A stretch of 64,000 nt of DNA from Pseudomonadota bacterium (GTDB lineage Bacteria > Pseudomonadota > Gammaproteobacteria > Thiotrichales > Thiotrichaceae): contig PDPH01000048.1 of the NCBI GenBank assembly GCA_002747435.1, forward strand, positions 62,001 through 126,000. Direction: 5' to 3'. Made by a program: the position numbers and the translations under genes. The first letter of the stretch is position 1, and each line of letters begins with the position of its first letter. Below, one piece after another: positions 55,660 to 64,000 of this stretch. The notes beneath the pieces are model-generated. The model had not been told where the DNA came from, did no database searches, and saw nothing but the letters and a program-made list of their open reading frames with translations.

Positions 55660-58446
55660 ATGTCAAACTCATCGCTAATTGACTTATTCCCCATTGAACA
55701 ACAAGCGCAAGCTGCCAAAGTGCTGTCTTTCAGTCCTTATGCACAAAGTCAGTTGGAGCGTCACCCTGAATGGGTGAGTGTATTGTGCCATACCCGTCCT
55801 TATGCAGAAGGAGCGTTATTGCAGGCGATTACAGCCGAAATAGAGACGGTGAAGGATGAAAATAGCCTGCAAGGTTTAGTACGCCATGTGCGCCATCGGG
55901 AAAGCCTACGTATTATCTGGCGAGAGTTGACCGGCTTAGCTCCGCTTGAGGAAACATTGCGTACCGTGTCTGATCTGGCAGATGCTTTGGTGGGAAGTGT
56001 ATTGGCTTGGTGGCATCAGCGTTTGGTGGAAAAGCATGGCGAACCTAAAAGTCGTGAAGGTGAGCCACAATATATGCTGGTATTAGGTATGGGTAAGCTA
56101 GGTGGGCGTGAGTTAAATTTTTCTTCGGATATTGATCTAATTTTTGCCTTTCCTGAAGGGGGAGAAACTGATGGTCGGCGTGCCTTAGATAATCAGACTT
56201 TTTTTATCCGCTTGGGGCAAAAATTAATTAATACGTTGGGACAAATAACCGCCGATGGTTTTGCCTATCGGGTAGACATGCGTTTGCGCCCCTTTGGCGA
56301 TGTGGGGGCTTTGGCGCTGTCATTTGATGCGATGGAGCATTATTACCAGGCACATGGGCGTGAGTGGGAGCGTTACGCATTGGTTAAGGCGCGGGTTATG
56401 GCAGGGCGTCCAGCGGATGGCGAGGAGCTGATGCAGCGTTTGCAGCCATTTATTTACCGGCGTTATCTGGACTATGGCGCGATTGAGCAATTGCGTGATA
56501 TGAAAATGATGGTTAATCGTGAGGCGCAGCGCAAAGGTAAGCGTAATGATGTCAAGCTAGGCTTAGGTGGCATACGTGAGCTTGAGTTTACTGCGCAAGT
56601 CTTTCAGTTAATGCGGGGTGGACGCGAGCCAGCATTGCAACAGCGTAATTTGCTAAAGACCCTAGCCGTGCTGGAATCTATGGACTTACTGAGTCAACAG
56701 GATGCACAACAACTACATGAGGCTTACCACTTTTTACGTCAAACAGAAAACCGTGTACAAATGTGGAAAGACGAGCAAACCCATGCTTTGCCTGATGATT
56801 TAAAGCAACAAGCCTTATTGGCTGAGTCGATGGGCTTTACTAGCTGGGATAGCTTTTTGACAGATTTGGATTTGCATCGCCATCATGTTGCGCAGATTTT
56901 TCAGCGTATCTTTGCGGTTGAAGACGAAGACAAGCAGGAACAGCATGCACTGGCGCAATTGTGGCAAGGTGAAATGGAGGATGAGCAGGCTAAAGCTTTA
57001 CTGGAAGCTTGGAATTTTCAGCCTGCTGATCATGCTTTGCAAAAAATTAAAGATTTACATGAAGGGCGTTTGTATTCTTCGCTGACGGATTTGGCACATA
57101 AACGCTTAAATCGACTCATGCCGGATTTGTTGGCTGTTTGTTCAAAGCAGGACAATCCCGTGCAAGCTTTGGAGCGTAGCTTGCGTGTGATTCAGGCAGT
57201 AGCGCGGCGTTCAGGTTATATGGCGATGTTGGCGGATCATCCTGCGGCATTGGGGCAGTTTGTTAAATTGGTACATGCCAGCAGCTGGATTACCACGCAA
57301 CTAACCCAATATCCGATTTTGCTGGATAGCTTATTGGATGCAGGCAGTTTGTATCAACCCTTGAATCGACAAGAGCTGGGCGAGGCATTGCAGGAGACAT
57401 TGGCGAGTGTTGACCCTGAGGATACAGAACAAGTGATGGAACGCATGCGCCAGTTTAAACAAGCGCAAGTATTACGGGTGGCAGCGGCAGATATTACGGG
57501 TGTCTTGCCTTTAATGATTGTTTCGGATCAGTTGACTTGGATAGCGGAAGTTATTCTGGAGGCGGCAGCCAGTACGATTTGGCAAAGCATGACGCATAAG
57601 CATGGTGTACCTTGTTATAGCGTTAATGGCGAACAGCATGAGGCGGACTTTGCGATTGTGGGTTATGGCAAATTGGGTGGTTTGGAGCTGGGCTATGGCT
57701 CTGATCTGGATATTGTATTTTTGCATAATAGTACCGGAGATCAGCAGCAAACCAATGGTGTCAAGCCATTGGAAAATCAGGTTTTCTTTGTGCGCGTGGC
57801 TCAGAAGATTATTCACTTATTGTCGACATTTACCCATGATGGTCGTTTGTATGAAACAGATACACGCCTGCGGCCTAGTGGGTCTTCAGGTTTATTGGTT
57901 AGTAGCTTGGATGCTTTTCGTCAGTATCAACAGGAAAAAGCTTGGATCTGGGAGCATCAAGCACTGTTGCGAGCGCGTGCAGTGAATGGCAGTGGGCCTT
58001 TGCGAGTGGGCTTTGATCAAATTCGTCATGATATTATTTGCCAGCCACGCGATACCGAGACTTTGCGGGCTGAAGTTGTAAGTATGCGCCAAAAAATGTG
58101 GGATAAGCTTGGTAGTAAGGATGCCAATGTTTTTGATTTGAAAAAAGATCCGGGCGGCATTACTGATATTGAGTTTATGGTGCAATATTTGTTGCTGGCA
58201 CATGCGTCACAATACCCTGAGTTAGCTAAATGGAGTGATAACATTCGTCAACTTGATTCATTAGGTGATATGGGAATTTTATCCGCAGAGCAAGTAACGC
58301 GTTTACAGGATATTTATCGCAATTTTCGCAATCGCGTGCATAAACAAGCTTTGCAGGAACTAACCAGTAAAGTGGATGCGTCTTTATTGGTAGAGGAGCG
58401 TGAGTTTGTGCAGCAATGTTGGTCAGCGTGGATGCTTCCAGCTTAA
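55660..58446 (+). CDS. glnE: Bifunctional glutamine synthetase adenylyltransferase/deadenylase GlnE
   Basis: 928 residues from the ATG at 55660, with AAGG 7 nt upstream. A longer frame from 55615 is rejected. Two nucleotidyltransferase halves: the N-terminal deadenylylating domain with G-M-G-K-L-G-G-R-E-L-N-F-S-S-D-I-D-L and the C-terminal adenylylating domain with G-Y-G-K-L-G-G-L-E-L-G-Y-G-S-D-L-D. The GlnD_UR/regulatory helices lie between. It adjusts glutamine synthetase activity in response to PII. Single gene followed by lexA. Confidence 0.95.
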   Translation: MSNSSLIDLFPIEQQAQAAKVLSFSPYAQSQLERHPEWVSVLCHTRPYAEGALLQAITAEIETVKDENSLQGLVRHVRHRESLRIIWRELTGLAPLEETLRTVSDLADALVGSVLAWWHQRLVEKHGEPKSREGEPQYMLVLGMGKLGGRELNFSSDIDLIFAFPEGGETDGRRALDNQTFFIRLGQKLINTLGQITADGFAYRVDMRLRPFGDVGALALSFDAMEHYYQAHGREWERYALVKARVMAGRPADGEELMQRLQPFIYRRYLDYGAIEQLRDMKMMVNREAQRKGKRNDVKLGLGGIRELEFTAQVFQLMRGGREPALQQRNLLKTLAVLESMDLLSQQDAQQLHEAYHFLRQTENRVQMWKDEQTHALPDDLKQQALLAESMGFTSWDSFLTDLDLHRHHVAQIFQRIFAVEDEDKQEQHALAQLWQGEMEDEQAKALLEAWNFQPADHALQKIKDLHEGRLYSSLTDLAHKRLNRLMPDLLAVCSKQDNPVQALERSLRVIQAVARRSGYMAMLADHPAALGQFVKLVHASSWITTQLTQYPILLDSLLDAGSLYQPLNRQELGEALQETLASVDPEDTEQVMERMRQFKQAQVLRVAAADITGVLPLMIVSDQLTWIAEVILEAAASTIWQSMTHKHGVPCYSVNGEQHEADFAIVGYGKLGGLELGYGSDLDIVFLHNSTGDQQQTNGVKPLENQVFFVRVAQKIIHLLSTFTHDGRLYETDTRLRPSGSSGLLVSSLDAFRQYQQEKAWIWEHQALLRARAVNGSGPLRVGFDQIRHDIICQPRDTETLRAEVVSMRQKMWDKLGSKDANVFDLKKDPGGITDIEFMVQYLLLAHASQYPELAKWSDNIRQLDSLGDMGILSAEQVTRLQDIYRNFRNRVHKQALQELTSKVDASLLVEEREFVQQCWSAWMLPA

Positions 58447-58584
58447 TTTTTAGCTTGGTTTTATCTTCATAAAAAAATCTTGAGCAATCTCTGTGCAAAC
58501 CTACCATTTACTTCGAAAAAAACACCTTTAATCGGAAAAACAGAACAATATACGAATTTATTAAAAGATTTTTTGATTGGAAAG

Positions 58585-58624
58585 GTTCGTGTTTAGTTCG
58601 TATAGTGTGTTCGTGTTTAGTTCG
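58585..58624 (+). promoter_or_regulatory. Two LexA operators of GTTC-N7-GTTC type upstream of lexA
   Basis: The same 16-mer GTTCGTGTTTAGTTCG occurs at 58585-58600 and 58609-58624, 24 bp apart start to start. Each matches GTTC-N7-GTTC. A TATAGT -10-like hexamer (58601-58606) sits between the copies, so LexA bound here would block its own transcription. Confidence 0.75.
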
Positions 58625-58641
58625 GTTTAAAGGACAGCAGG

Positions 58642-59256
58642 ATGTTAACACGAAGACAGCAAGAAGTATGGGAGGCCATTCAGAAATGGTATTTCGGACG
58701 TGGTTACACTCCAACGCTGGACGAAATTGCTCAGGCCGTTGGCATTAGTGCTCGCAGTACCGTCCATCAGCATGTACAGACTTTGATTCGTGAGGGTTAT
58801 CTGTTGCCAGCAGAAGGTAAACGTGCTTACAAAATGCCGAAGCAGTTGGAAGAATGTCACCCACAAATCAATTTGTCGCTCACAGCATTGCCTTTAATAG
58901 GGCAAATTGCTGCGGGGTGTCCGATTGAAGCAATCAAGGATAGTAATGAAGTCAATCCCAATGAGTTGTTTTTAGGGCCGGGTCGTTATGCGCTTAAGGT
59001 GCGTGGTGATTCTATGGTCGATATCGGCATTATGAATAACGATTATGTTGTGATACAGGAAGCTGAAAGTGCGCGCAATGGTGAAATTGTGGTTGCGCTG
59101 GTTAATCGGGAAGAGGTTACTTTGAAGCGCATTTTTTACCGAAATGATGGTCAGGTGGAATTGCGTCCTGAGAATAGCGATTTGCAACCCATGTTTTATC
59201 CCGCTGAGAGCGTACAGATCCAAGGCAAAATGGTCGGACTTTTTCGCAGTTTATAA
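58642..59256 (+). CDS. lexA: LexA SOS repressor
   Basis: 204 residues, with AAAGGA about 8 nt upstream. N-terminal winged HTH (T-R-R-Q-Q-E-V-W...T-P-T-L-D-E-I-A-Q-A-V-G-I-S) with a recognition helix reading S-A-R-S-T-V-H-Q-H-V, which looks more like alphaproteobacterial LexA (S-K-S-G-V-H) than like E. coli LexA. Self-cleavage site A91-G92, catalytic S124 (R-G-D-S-M) and K162 (V-T-L-K-R). RecA filament triggers autoproteolysis and SOS induction. Autoregulated through the two boxes upstream. Confidence 0.95.
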   Translation: MLTRRQQEVWEAIQKWYFGRGYTPTLDEIAQAVGISARSTVHQHVQTLIREGYLLPAEGKRAYKMPKQLEECHPQINLSLTALPLIGQIAAGCPIEAIKDSNEVNPNELFLGPGRYALKVRGDSMVDIGIMNNDYVVIQEAESARNGEIVVALVNREEVTLKRIFYRNDGQVELRPENSDLQPMFYPAESVQIQGKMVGLFRSL

Positions 59257-59301
59257 AACCACTGGTTTGCACGGATTCTAAAAAATTCGAACATGTCCCT
59301 T

Positions 59302-59358
59302 CCCCATCCACCAACTATGGGGACTTGTCGGCAGTGTGTGTGACGCTGCCGTTTTTTT
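59302..59358 (+). terminator. Hairpin plus intrinsic terminator after lexA
   Basis: CGGCAG (59329-59334) pairs with CTGCCG (59346-59351), extended by two pairs, followed by seven T. A second hairpin, CCCCAT with ATGGGG (about 59303-59322), lies just before it. Confidence 0.85.
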
Positions 59359-59392
59359 ATCTGATTTAATGATTAATGATAGGAGTTTAGTG

Positions 59393-59731
59393 ATGGACAC
59401 ACCTAACAAGATGAAAACAAAGCATACAGTACAAACTCCCGTCAACTCGCATGACGGGGCTGCACTAAAACGCACAAGCATGGATTATGCCGAGCTATGG
59501 AAAGTCATTCGTGCCGTTCTGGCTGTTTGGGCAGTGGCTGTTTGGTTGTTATTGGTCATGATGCCGGGCATGCAACAGATCAGCGATCTCACCACCGCCC
59601 TGCTTCACTTGCCACAAGTGTTTATCGGCCTTGGACTATTGGGTGCCATGTTTGCAGCTTATAACTTGCACTCAGATACTCATATGCTTTGGTTTCTGGG
59701 TGCATTGTTACTATTGGCGGGGTGGATGTGA
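59393..59731 (+). CDS. Small membrane protein, unknown function
   Basis: 112 residues from the ATG at 59393 (AGGAG 7 nt upstream). An in-frame upstream extension would run through the lexA terminator and is rejected. A hydrophilic N-terminus of about 40 residues precedes three predicted transmembrane helices (about 43-61, 73-90, 96-112). I recognise no domain. It lies after the lexA terminator and before a larger membrane protein gene with which it may form an operon. Confidence 0.65.
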   Translation: MDTPNKMKTKHTVQTPVNSHDGAALKRTSMDYAELWKVIRAVLAVWAVAVWLLLVMMPGMQQISDLTTALLHLPQVFIGLGLLGAMFAAYNLHSDTHMLWFLGALLLLAGWM

Positions 59732-59743
59732 ACTATAAAAGCG

Positions 59744-59773
59744 CTGTGAAGAAGGCGGCCACCTTCTTCACAG
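59744..59773. other. Perfect 12-bp hairpin between the two membrane-protein genes
   Basis: CTGTGAAGAAGG (59744-59755), loop CGGCCA, CCTTCTTCACAG (59762-59773). No T-run follows, so it looks like an RNA processing or partial-attenuation element rather than a full terminator. Confidence 0.6.
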
Positions 59774-59815
59774 ACAGACTGTACCGTCAATGACGACACG
59801 TCGGGAGAGATAATT

Positions 59816-61273
59816 ATGAAGGATAATGCAACAAAATCCAATCTTGGTCGCCCAGACTTTCTGGTGCGCAATAAGTCGTTGAATGATCTCATTAGCGACT
59901 TACGCAAGGCACAGGTCTGGCTGCTCGTAGCCGCCATTGCTGCTTTTCTGGCTTCAGCCTTTTTTGTGGTGAAGTATTTCGCCGGTGGCGAAATGACTCC
60001 AGAAACTTGGACCACCGAACAATGGATGAACGCCTTTTTAGGACTTGGGATTACGGCGGTGATTACAGCCGCGCAAGCCTTTTTATACCAATCCGGCTAC
60101 AAAGGCCATGCTGCCCTGATTGCAACCTTTATTGTGGTGTTCTTTGGCGTATTTTCTGAAGTTTCCCAATCCATGGAGCGTGAAGATAGCACAGTGCGTT
60201 TACGCTCAGAGAATTCACCCGTGTTTCAAGCTGCTTTGGGAAGTATTGATTCTCTGACACACAATGCCTCCAGCATGACACCGCAACAAGAACAATTGGC
60301 TGAGGCCAAAGCGCATCTGGACTATTGGAGCAGCTTAAAGGAACAAAAGAACGCCCGGCGCACCGCAGTACGCTATGCTCACAATACTATTGACCGCAAT
60401 TTAGTTGAATACCAACGCAAGGTGGACTTGCTCAGTCAACAGGTGGCGATGCAGGCGCAAAATCGCTCGCAAGCACTGAGTGGTGCGATTGAACAAGCCA
60501 AAGCGTTGGAATATGACGAGGACAAACACTATGCCATGATTCGACTGATTGGTGACTTTTTAGGTGTGACTGGCATTTGGGCATCTTTTGTTTTTTCTAT
60601 CATTATTATTGGTACGTTTGAATATGCCTTCCACTTTGTAGGTGCTTATGTTGCAGATCACAAAGCAGCGCTCTTGCTGGTTGGGCGAGACGCTAGCGGT
60701 AGGCCGATTCAAAGTGCTGAAATGACTGAAGGACGGCAAACCATACCACAAGATTATGGCAATTGTTTGCGGGACGAGTATCTGGCATGGGTCTCCCCTG
60801 AACGCCAAGGCTTAACGCCTGCTGCGGCTTCAGCAGGTGAAATGCCTGTGTCTGGCATAATGCAGGCCGAGGGACTTATGGGGCAAAATGCTAGACTTGA
60901 TCCTGAACTTGGCACCAGTGGTATATCAACCACGACCAGCGCTAATAATGTGCATGACTTTACGCAAAAGCGCTTTTATAAGCTGATTTATACTGAAGTA
61001 CGTAATCGCATTATGAATGGTGAAATCCGTCCTACGATTCGGCCAGTGACGGAAGCTGTGACTGATATTATTAAACGCAAGGCTGATTTGTTGGGGATTA
61101 AAGCCTCCAATATGGGCAAGCCGCAACGCCAGCAAATTGCTGAGTCTATTTTGGATGGATTGGCAAAAGAAGCTGTGCTTGAACTCAATCAAGCGGGTGG
61201 TGTGGGCAAGCCTAAGTATGTCTTGTCTACAAAATACGCTGAGTTATTGGCACTTAATCAGCAGAATGCCTAG
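59816..61273 (+). CDS. Large membrane protein with coiled coil and C-terminal helical domain, unknown function
   Basis: 485 residues, with GGGAGAG about 7 nt upstream. Three N-terminal membrane helices (about 34-56, 70-92, 97-115), a long charged coiled coil (about 150-245), one further membrane segment (about 255-280) and a hydrophilic linker. A C-terminal domain of about 100 residues (385-485) starts F-T-Q-K-R-F-Y-K-L-I-Y-T-E-V-R-N-R-I and looks like a helical, winged-helix-like fold. I do not recognise the family. Gene order with the 112-residue membrane protein suggests they act together. Confidence 0.65.
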   Translation: MKDNATKSNLGRPDFLVRNKSLNDLISDLRKAQVWLLVAAIAAFLASAFFVVKYFAGGEMTPETWTTEQWMNAFLGLGITAVITAAQAFLYQSGYKGHAALIATFIVVFFGVFSEVSQSMEREDSTVRLRSENSPVFQAALGSIDSLTHNASSMTPQQEQLAEAKAHLDYWSSLKEQKNARRTAVRYAHNTIDRNLVEYQRKVDLLSQQVAMQAQNRSQALSGAIEQAKALEYDEDKHYAMIRLIGDFLGVTGIWASFVFSIIIIGTFEYAFHFVGAYVADHKAALLLVGRDASGRPIQSAEMTEGRQTIPQDYGNCLRDEYLAWVSPERQGLTPAAASAGEMPVSGIMQAEGLMGQNARLDPELGTSGISTTTSANNVHDFTQKRFYKLIYTEVRNRIMNGEIRPTIRPVTEAVTDIIKRKADLLGIKASNMGKPQRQQIAESILDGLAKEAVLELNQAGGVGKPKYVLSTKYAELLALNQQNA

Positions 61274-61486
61274 AGCGTACACTGGCCAAGGTTGAGCTTA
61301 TGGCTTGCCTTTGGGCAGTGTTTTACATTGCTTGCATTAACTTTATTGCTTTGTTACTCCTGTAATTTTATACATCTGGCTGGAAAATTTGCATTTTTGT
61401 CTGTTATTGTCTGTTCATCGGCTACAATTGACAGTGTAATTAACACTAACCGTCATATAACCAAACCAATGGATTGACCCGCCTCC

Positions 61487-62932
61487 ATGTATAAAAAGAT
61501 ATTGTTGATCATGCTAACCGGATGGGCATTGACTGCCCCCATTTCTGCTGTAGTGGCTAAAGTAACTTATGGCCCGGTGGCAAGCCAGGAAACCTTATGG
61601 GGAATTGCTTCACGTTTGCGCCCAGATGAAAGCGTAACGGTGCAGCAGACTATGCTGGCGCTGTATCACAAAAATCCCCACGCTTTCAGCAAAAATAATA
61701 TTAATGCTTTACAGAAAGGCAGTGTTTTGCAGATTCCTACGTTAGTGGAGATTAAGGCTATAGGCTGGCAAACGGCCTTGCGAGAGACGCGCTCGCAAAA
61801 TCGCTATTGGCGCAAGGGTACAGTATCTACGCGCAATACTCGACAGAATCGTATTCGGAATGCACAGCGGCGTAGCCGTCGACCTGTTCAGAAAACAACA
61901 CGAGCCACTGCGCTTCAGCAACGATTGCGTCGTCAAGTCAGTAGTTTGCAGACTCAGTTGCAACAAGCAAAATCAAAAAATCGTCATTTGCAATCCCAAC
62001 TGGAGCAGGCCAAGCGTGTCGCAGCGTCTCTACCAGATGCAAAAGTCAAGACTCAACTGAAGCAGTTAAAAACAGAATTATCCGAGCTGCAAACGGTTCT
62101 GGAGCAAAAAGACAATCATATTAAAACTCTGAGAGCTTCTTTAAAAAGTGCTAGTGAAACGATTAAAGCGCAGCATGCGGATAATTTGCGTTTGTATGAC
62201 AAATTGAAAGAGGTCAGTCCAGACAGTGTAAAAGCGATTGAATCTGATAATAAGGTCAGTGATCGTGTCACATCATCTTTATTACGCCTGTCTAAGGTGG
62301 GTGAAGAAGATAAACTACCAGAGCAAACTAAAGAGATCCCCAGCACAACTGAGCGTGTTCAAAATAGCACGGATAAGAATGCTGGCAATTATCCCGACGA
62401 AACAGGTGCGGCTGGGGCTGTCGCAAACAAGCAGGAAAAAGAGCTTGCTAATAATGGCAATTATAATCCGTCTGAGACTAACCAATTGTGGGCTGATGAA
62501 GTCGAACCGTCTAAAACAATTGCAGAACCAGGGCTTACTGGCGAGCCAACAGAAGCCAATGCTTTGCTGATTAATACGCAGCGGCAAGTGGCCAACGATG
62601 TGCATCAAGAAAGTGGCGCGGGTATTTCACTACGCGATATGGTCTCGCAAAATGCAGAAGCTGGTGAAAAAGCCAAGCCGCAGCGTAGTAGTTTGTTTGG
62701 CGAAAAAATGAATATTGCTGGTTTAAAAGTATCGCCGCTATCCATTGCCATTTTATTGGCCTCTTTATTATTTGTCGCTGTTTTATTGTGGCGTGCTTAT
62801 GAGCAACAGCGTGAAATTGATCGCTTAAAAGAGCAGGAAAAAGCACGCGGTGAAAAAATGCGTAAGCGTTTAGTAGAAAACAGCAAAAGTGATTTGAAGC
62901 GTTTAAAGCAGGGTAGTCCGGCAGAATGTTAG
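61487..62932 (+). CDS. FimV-family protein, short form
   Basis: 481 residues. Signal peptide about 1-24. The FimV N-terminal peptidoglycan-binding module (about 26-80) reads Y-G-P-V-A-S-Q-E-T-L-W-G-I-A-S-R-L-R-P and N-I-N-A-L-Q-K-G-S-V-L-Q-I-P. It is followed by an Arg-rich linker, coiled coil (about 135-230), a Glu/Asn-rich disordered stretch and one transmembrane helix (about 421-441) with a charged cytoplasmic end. The conserved cytoplasmic TPR domain at the end of Pseudomonas FimV is missing. FimV proteins act in type IV pilus assembly and polar organisation, which fits pilBCD elsewhere in the window. Confidence 0.8.
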   Translation: MYKKILLIMLTGWALTAPISAVVAKVTYGPVASQETLWGIASRLRPDESVTVQQTMLALYHKNPHAFSKNNINALQKGSVLQIPTLVEIKAIGWQTALRETRSQNRYWRKGTVSTRNTRQNRIRNAQRRSRRPVQKTTRATALQQRLRRQVSSLQTQLQQAKSKNRHLQSQLEQAKRVAASLPDAKVKTQLKQLKTELSELQTVLEQKDNHIKTLRASLKSASETIKAQHADNLRLYDKLKEVSPDSVKAIESDNKVSDRVTSSLLRLSKVGEEDKLPEQTKEIPSTTERVQNSTDKNAGNYPDETGAAGAVANKQEKELANNGNYNPSETNQLWADEVEPSKTIAEPGLTGEPTEANALLINTQRQVANDVHQESGAGISLRDMVSQNAEAGEKAKPQRSSLFGEKMNIAGLKVSPLSIAILLASLLFVAVLLWRAYEQQREIDRLKEQEKARGEKMRKRLVENSKSDLKRLKQGSPAEC

Positions 62933-62941
62933 TGAGGAAGA

Positions 62942-62963
62942 GGCTTGCAAATGTTTGCAAGCC
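62942..62963. terminator. Hairpin between convergent fimV-like and glutathione reductase genes
   Basis: GGCTTGCAAA (62942-62951), TG, TTTGCAAGCC (62954-62963): perfect 10-bp palindrome. The T-run after it is weak. Confidence 0.5.
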
Positions 62964-63011
62964 ATTAGCTTATCTGTAATGTAAAAAACTAACCCGTTAA
63001 TCCTGATATTT

Positions 63012-64000
63012 TTATTTCATCGTTACCATTTCTTCAGCGCTAACGGGGTGAATAGCGATGGTGTCATCAAAGTCTTTCTTAGTCGCGCCCATGCGGATAG
63101 CGACGGCAAAGCCTTGCATCATTTCATCCACGCCCAATCCCATTGCATGGCAACCGACGATTTTTTCTTCTTCACCTACCACAATCAGTTTCATGTAAGT
63201 TTTAAGCTTGTGTTTGACGAAGGAGTAGTACATGGGAACGAAGTCAGTGCTGTATACTTTAATCGCATCGCCGTATTTTTTCCGAGCGGCATCTTCAGCC
63301 AAGCCAATCGTACCAATCGGTGGGTGAGTAAACATAACGGTAGGAATCAAGTTGTAATCCACCTTGCGTCCTTCCATGTCACCGAATAAACGATCGGACA
63401 GGCGGCGACCGGCAGCAATGGCAACCGGCGTTAGTTGCACGCCACGCTTATTAATAATATCGCCAATTGCATAAATGCCCTCAATGCCAGTTTCCTGATA
63501 TTCGTTAACATTAATCAGACCATTCGACGCAGGCTTCAGGCCAATCTTGTCTAAGCCAATCGTATCGGTATTGGGTACTCGGCCAATCGCCCACAGCACT
63601 TGATCTAAATCGTTGAGGTTTGCACGGTCTTCAAAGTGTACGCTGAGTTTGCCATTATCTTGCTGAGTCACTCGGGTAATTTTGTGGTGGTCGTCGAAAA
63701 TAATGCCATCTTGTTCCATTTGTTGACGCAGACCTTTACGGATCATGTCATCAAAACCAATTAATACCGGGAAACCTTGATGTAGCATATGCGTTTCAGT
63801 ACCTAAGGCATTCAATATACCTGCTAGTTCCAGTGCGATATAGCCACCGCCGACAACCACTACTTTTTGGGGTTGTTTTTCTAACTCAAAAAAGCCATCT
63901 GAGGTAATGCCTAATTCAGCACCAGGAATGTCTTGAGGAAGAATAGGACGGCTGCCGGTTGAAATCACAATGTGATCAGCCGTGTAATGTGTGCCATCTA
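63012..64000 (-). CDS. gor: Glutathione-disulfide reductase, 3' part (5' end outside window)
   Basis: About 329 residues visible; the start and the redox-active Cys pair lie beyond base 64000. The GTG at 63968 is an internal Val codon, since the frame is open to the edge ([11 protein letters not shown]). Visible parts: the NAD(P)H-binding Rossmann motif [22 protein letters not shown], the FAD motif G-I-Y-A-I-G-D, and the dimerisation domain ending in the catalytic His ([13 protein letters not shown]). The ending matches Gor more than other family members. It reduces GSSG with NADPH. Confidence 0.9.
   Translation of the reverse strand, partial: DGTHYTADHIVISTGSRPILPQDIPGAELGITSDGFFELEKQPQKVVVVGGGYIALELAGILNALGTETHMLHQGFPVLIGFDDMIRKGLRQQMEQDGIIFDDHHKITRVTQQDNGKLSVHFEDRANLNDLDQVLWAIGRVPNTDTIGLDKIGLKPASNGLINVNEYQETGIEGIYAIGDIINKRGVQLTPVAIAAGRRLSDRLFGDMEGRKVDYNLIPTVMFTHPPIGTIGLAEDAARKKYGDAIKVYSTDFVPMYYSFVKHKLKTYMKLIVVGEEEKIVGCHAMGLGVDEMMQGFAVAIRMGATKKDFDDTIAIHPVSAEEMVTMK

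Noticed and set aside
58573..58606. TTGATT/TATAGT as the lexA promoter pair
   Set aside because: Spacing of 22 bp is too long for a standard sigma-70 promoter. Only the -10-like hexamer is kept as a possibility.
61292..61477. 61-codon hydrophobic frame between the large membrane protein and the fimV-like gene
   Set aside because: Starts at a non-ATG codon without ribosome-binding site and shows no conserved feature.

Overview
This is chromosomal DNA of a gammaproteobacterium. It contains the surE-pcm block, dispersed ubiE/ubiJ/ubiB, yebC-ruvC-ruvA, pilB-pilC-pilD, hda beside a PerM-type permease, glnE, fimV, dsbD, groESL, trxA-rho and dnaE. The IPTL-CTERM surface protein, PHA synthase, ADP-glucose pyrophosphorylase, NAGGN-type amidotransferase and moderate GC (by eye mid-40s %, not counted) would fit a Thiothrix/Thiolinea-like member of the Thiotrichales. 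The genus is an inference only. No phage, insertion sequence, CRISPR array, tRNA or rRNA was seen.

Layout. 1-3.9 kb: two tandem paralogous secreted proteins (one with thrombospondin-3 calcium repeats and cut by the window edge, one with cadherin-like domains and an IPTL-CTERM tail), then a TlpA-like thioredoxin. 3.9-7.1 kb (minus): surE-pcm-yqaA and a LysM lipoprotein in the nlpD position that lacks the peptidase domain. 7.1-13.8 kb: Smr protein, ubiB, DUF2058, beta-carbonic anhydrase, ubiJ, a copper-delivery pair (SCO1 and PCuAC) and ubiE. 13.8-15.3 kb: a Gln-rich secreted protein and a NIF3-like protein. 15.3-19.3 kb (minus): the type IV pilus assembly genes pilB-pilC-pilD. 19.4-20.0 kb: a non-coding region holding the best candidate for an undescribed system (below). 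20.0-23.9 kb (minus): ruvA, ruvC, yebC, sppA. 24-28.8 kb: NAGGN amidotransferase, a frameshifted TRADD-N-associated membrane gene, a DUF1127 protein, an EamA transporter remnant and glgC. 29-37.5 kb: phaC with a basic tail, trxA-rho, pqiA-like, an SLC13/TrkA-C permease, a VOC protein with a WYL regulator, and a membrane protein. 37.5-43 kb: dnaE, perM-like, hda and a 57-residue protein. 43-50.6 kb: dsbD, a GGDEF-EAL protein with a G10 tract, fxsA and CIRCE-controlled groESL. 50.6-55.5 kb (minus): a pseudokinase, a lipoprotein, an NDUFA9-like protein and a thioesterase. 55.6-64 kb: glnE, lexA, two membrane proteins, a short FimV-family protein and the 3' part of glutathione reductase.

The standout is a predicted ~390-nt RNA on the minus strand (about 19830 to 19442) between ruvA and pilB. 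It has a canonical -24/-12 sigma-54 promoter (GG-N10-GC) and, 100-180 bp upstream, a cluster of TGTCA/TGACA half-sites of enhancer-binding-protein type. It ends in a strong intrinsic terminator. The RNA is built of three diverged tandem units, each with a nested stem presenting an A-rich loop (AACAACAA-like), a CCTGATC-type linker and a GC-rich hairpin. Stem sequences differ between units but pairing is kept. This recalls CrcZ-type Hfq/Crc-titrating RNAs and PilR-controlled pilin promoters, but no pilin and no cbrB-like gene is present.

Other points of note: lexA carries two identical GTTC-N7-GTTC operators (the alphaproteobacterial SOS-box type); a c-di-GMP enzyme carries a G10 tract that could phase-vary; PHA synthase has a PhaF-like Ala/Lys/Pro tail; DsbD has a duplicated N-terminal domain; and a kinase fold has lost its catalytic motifs.
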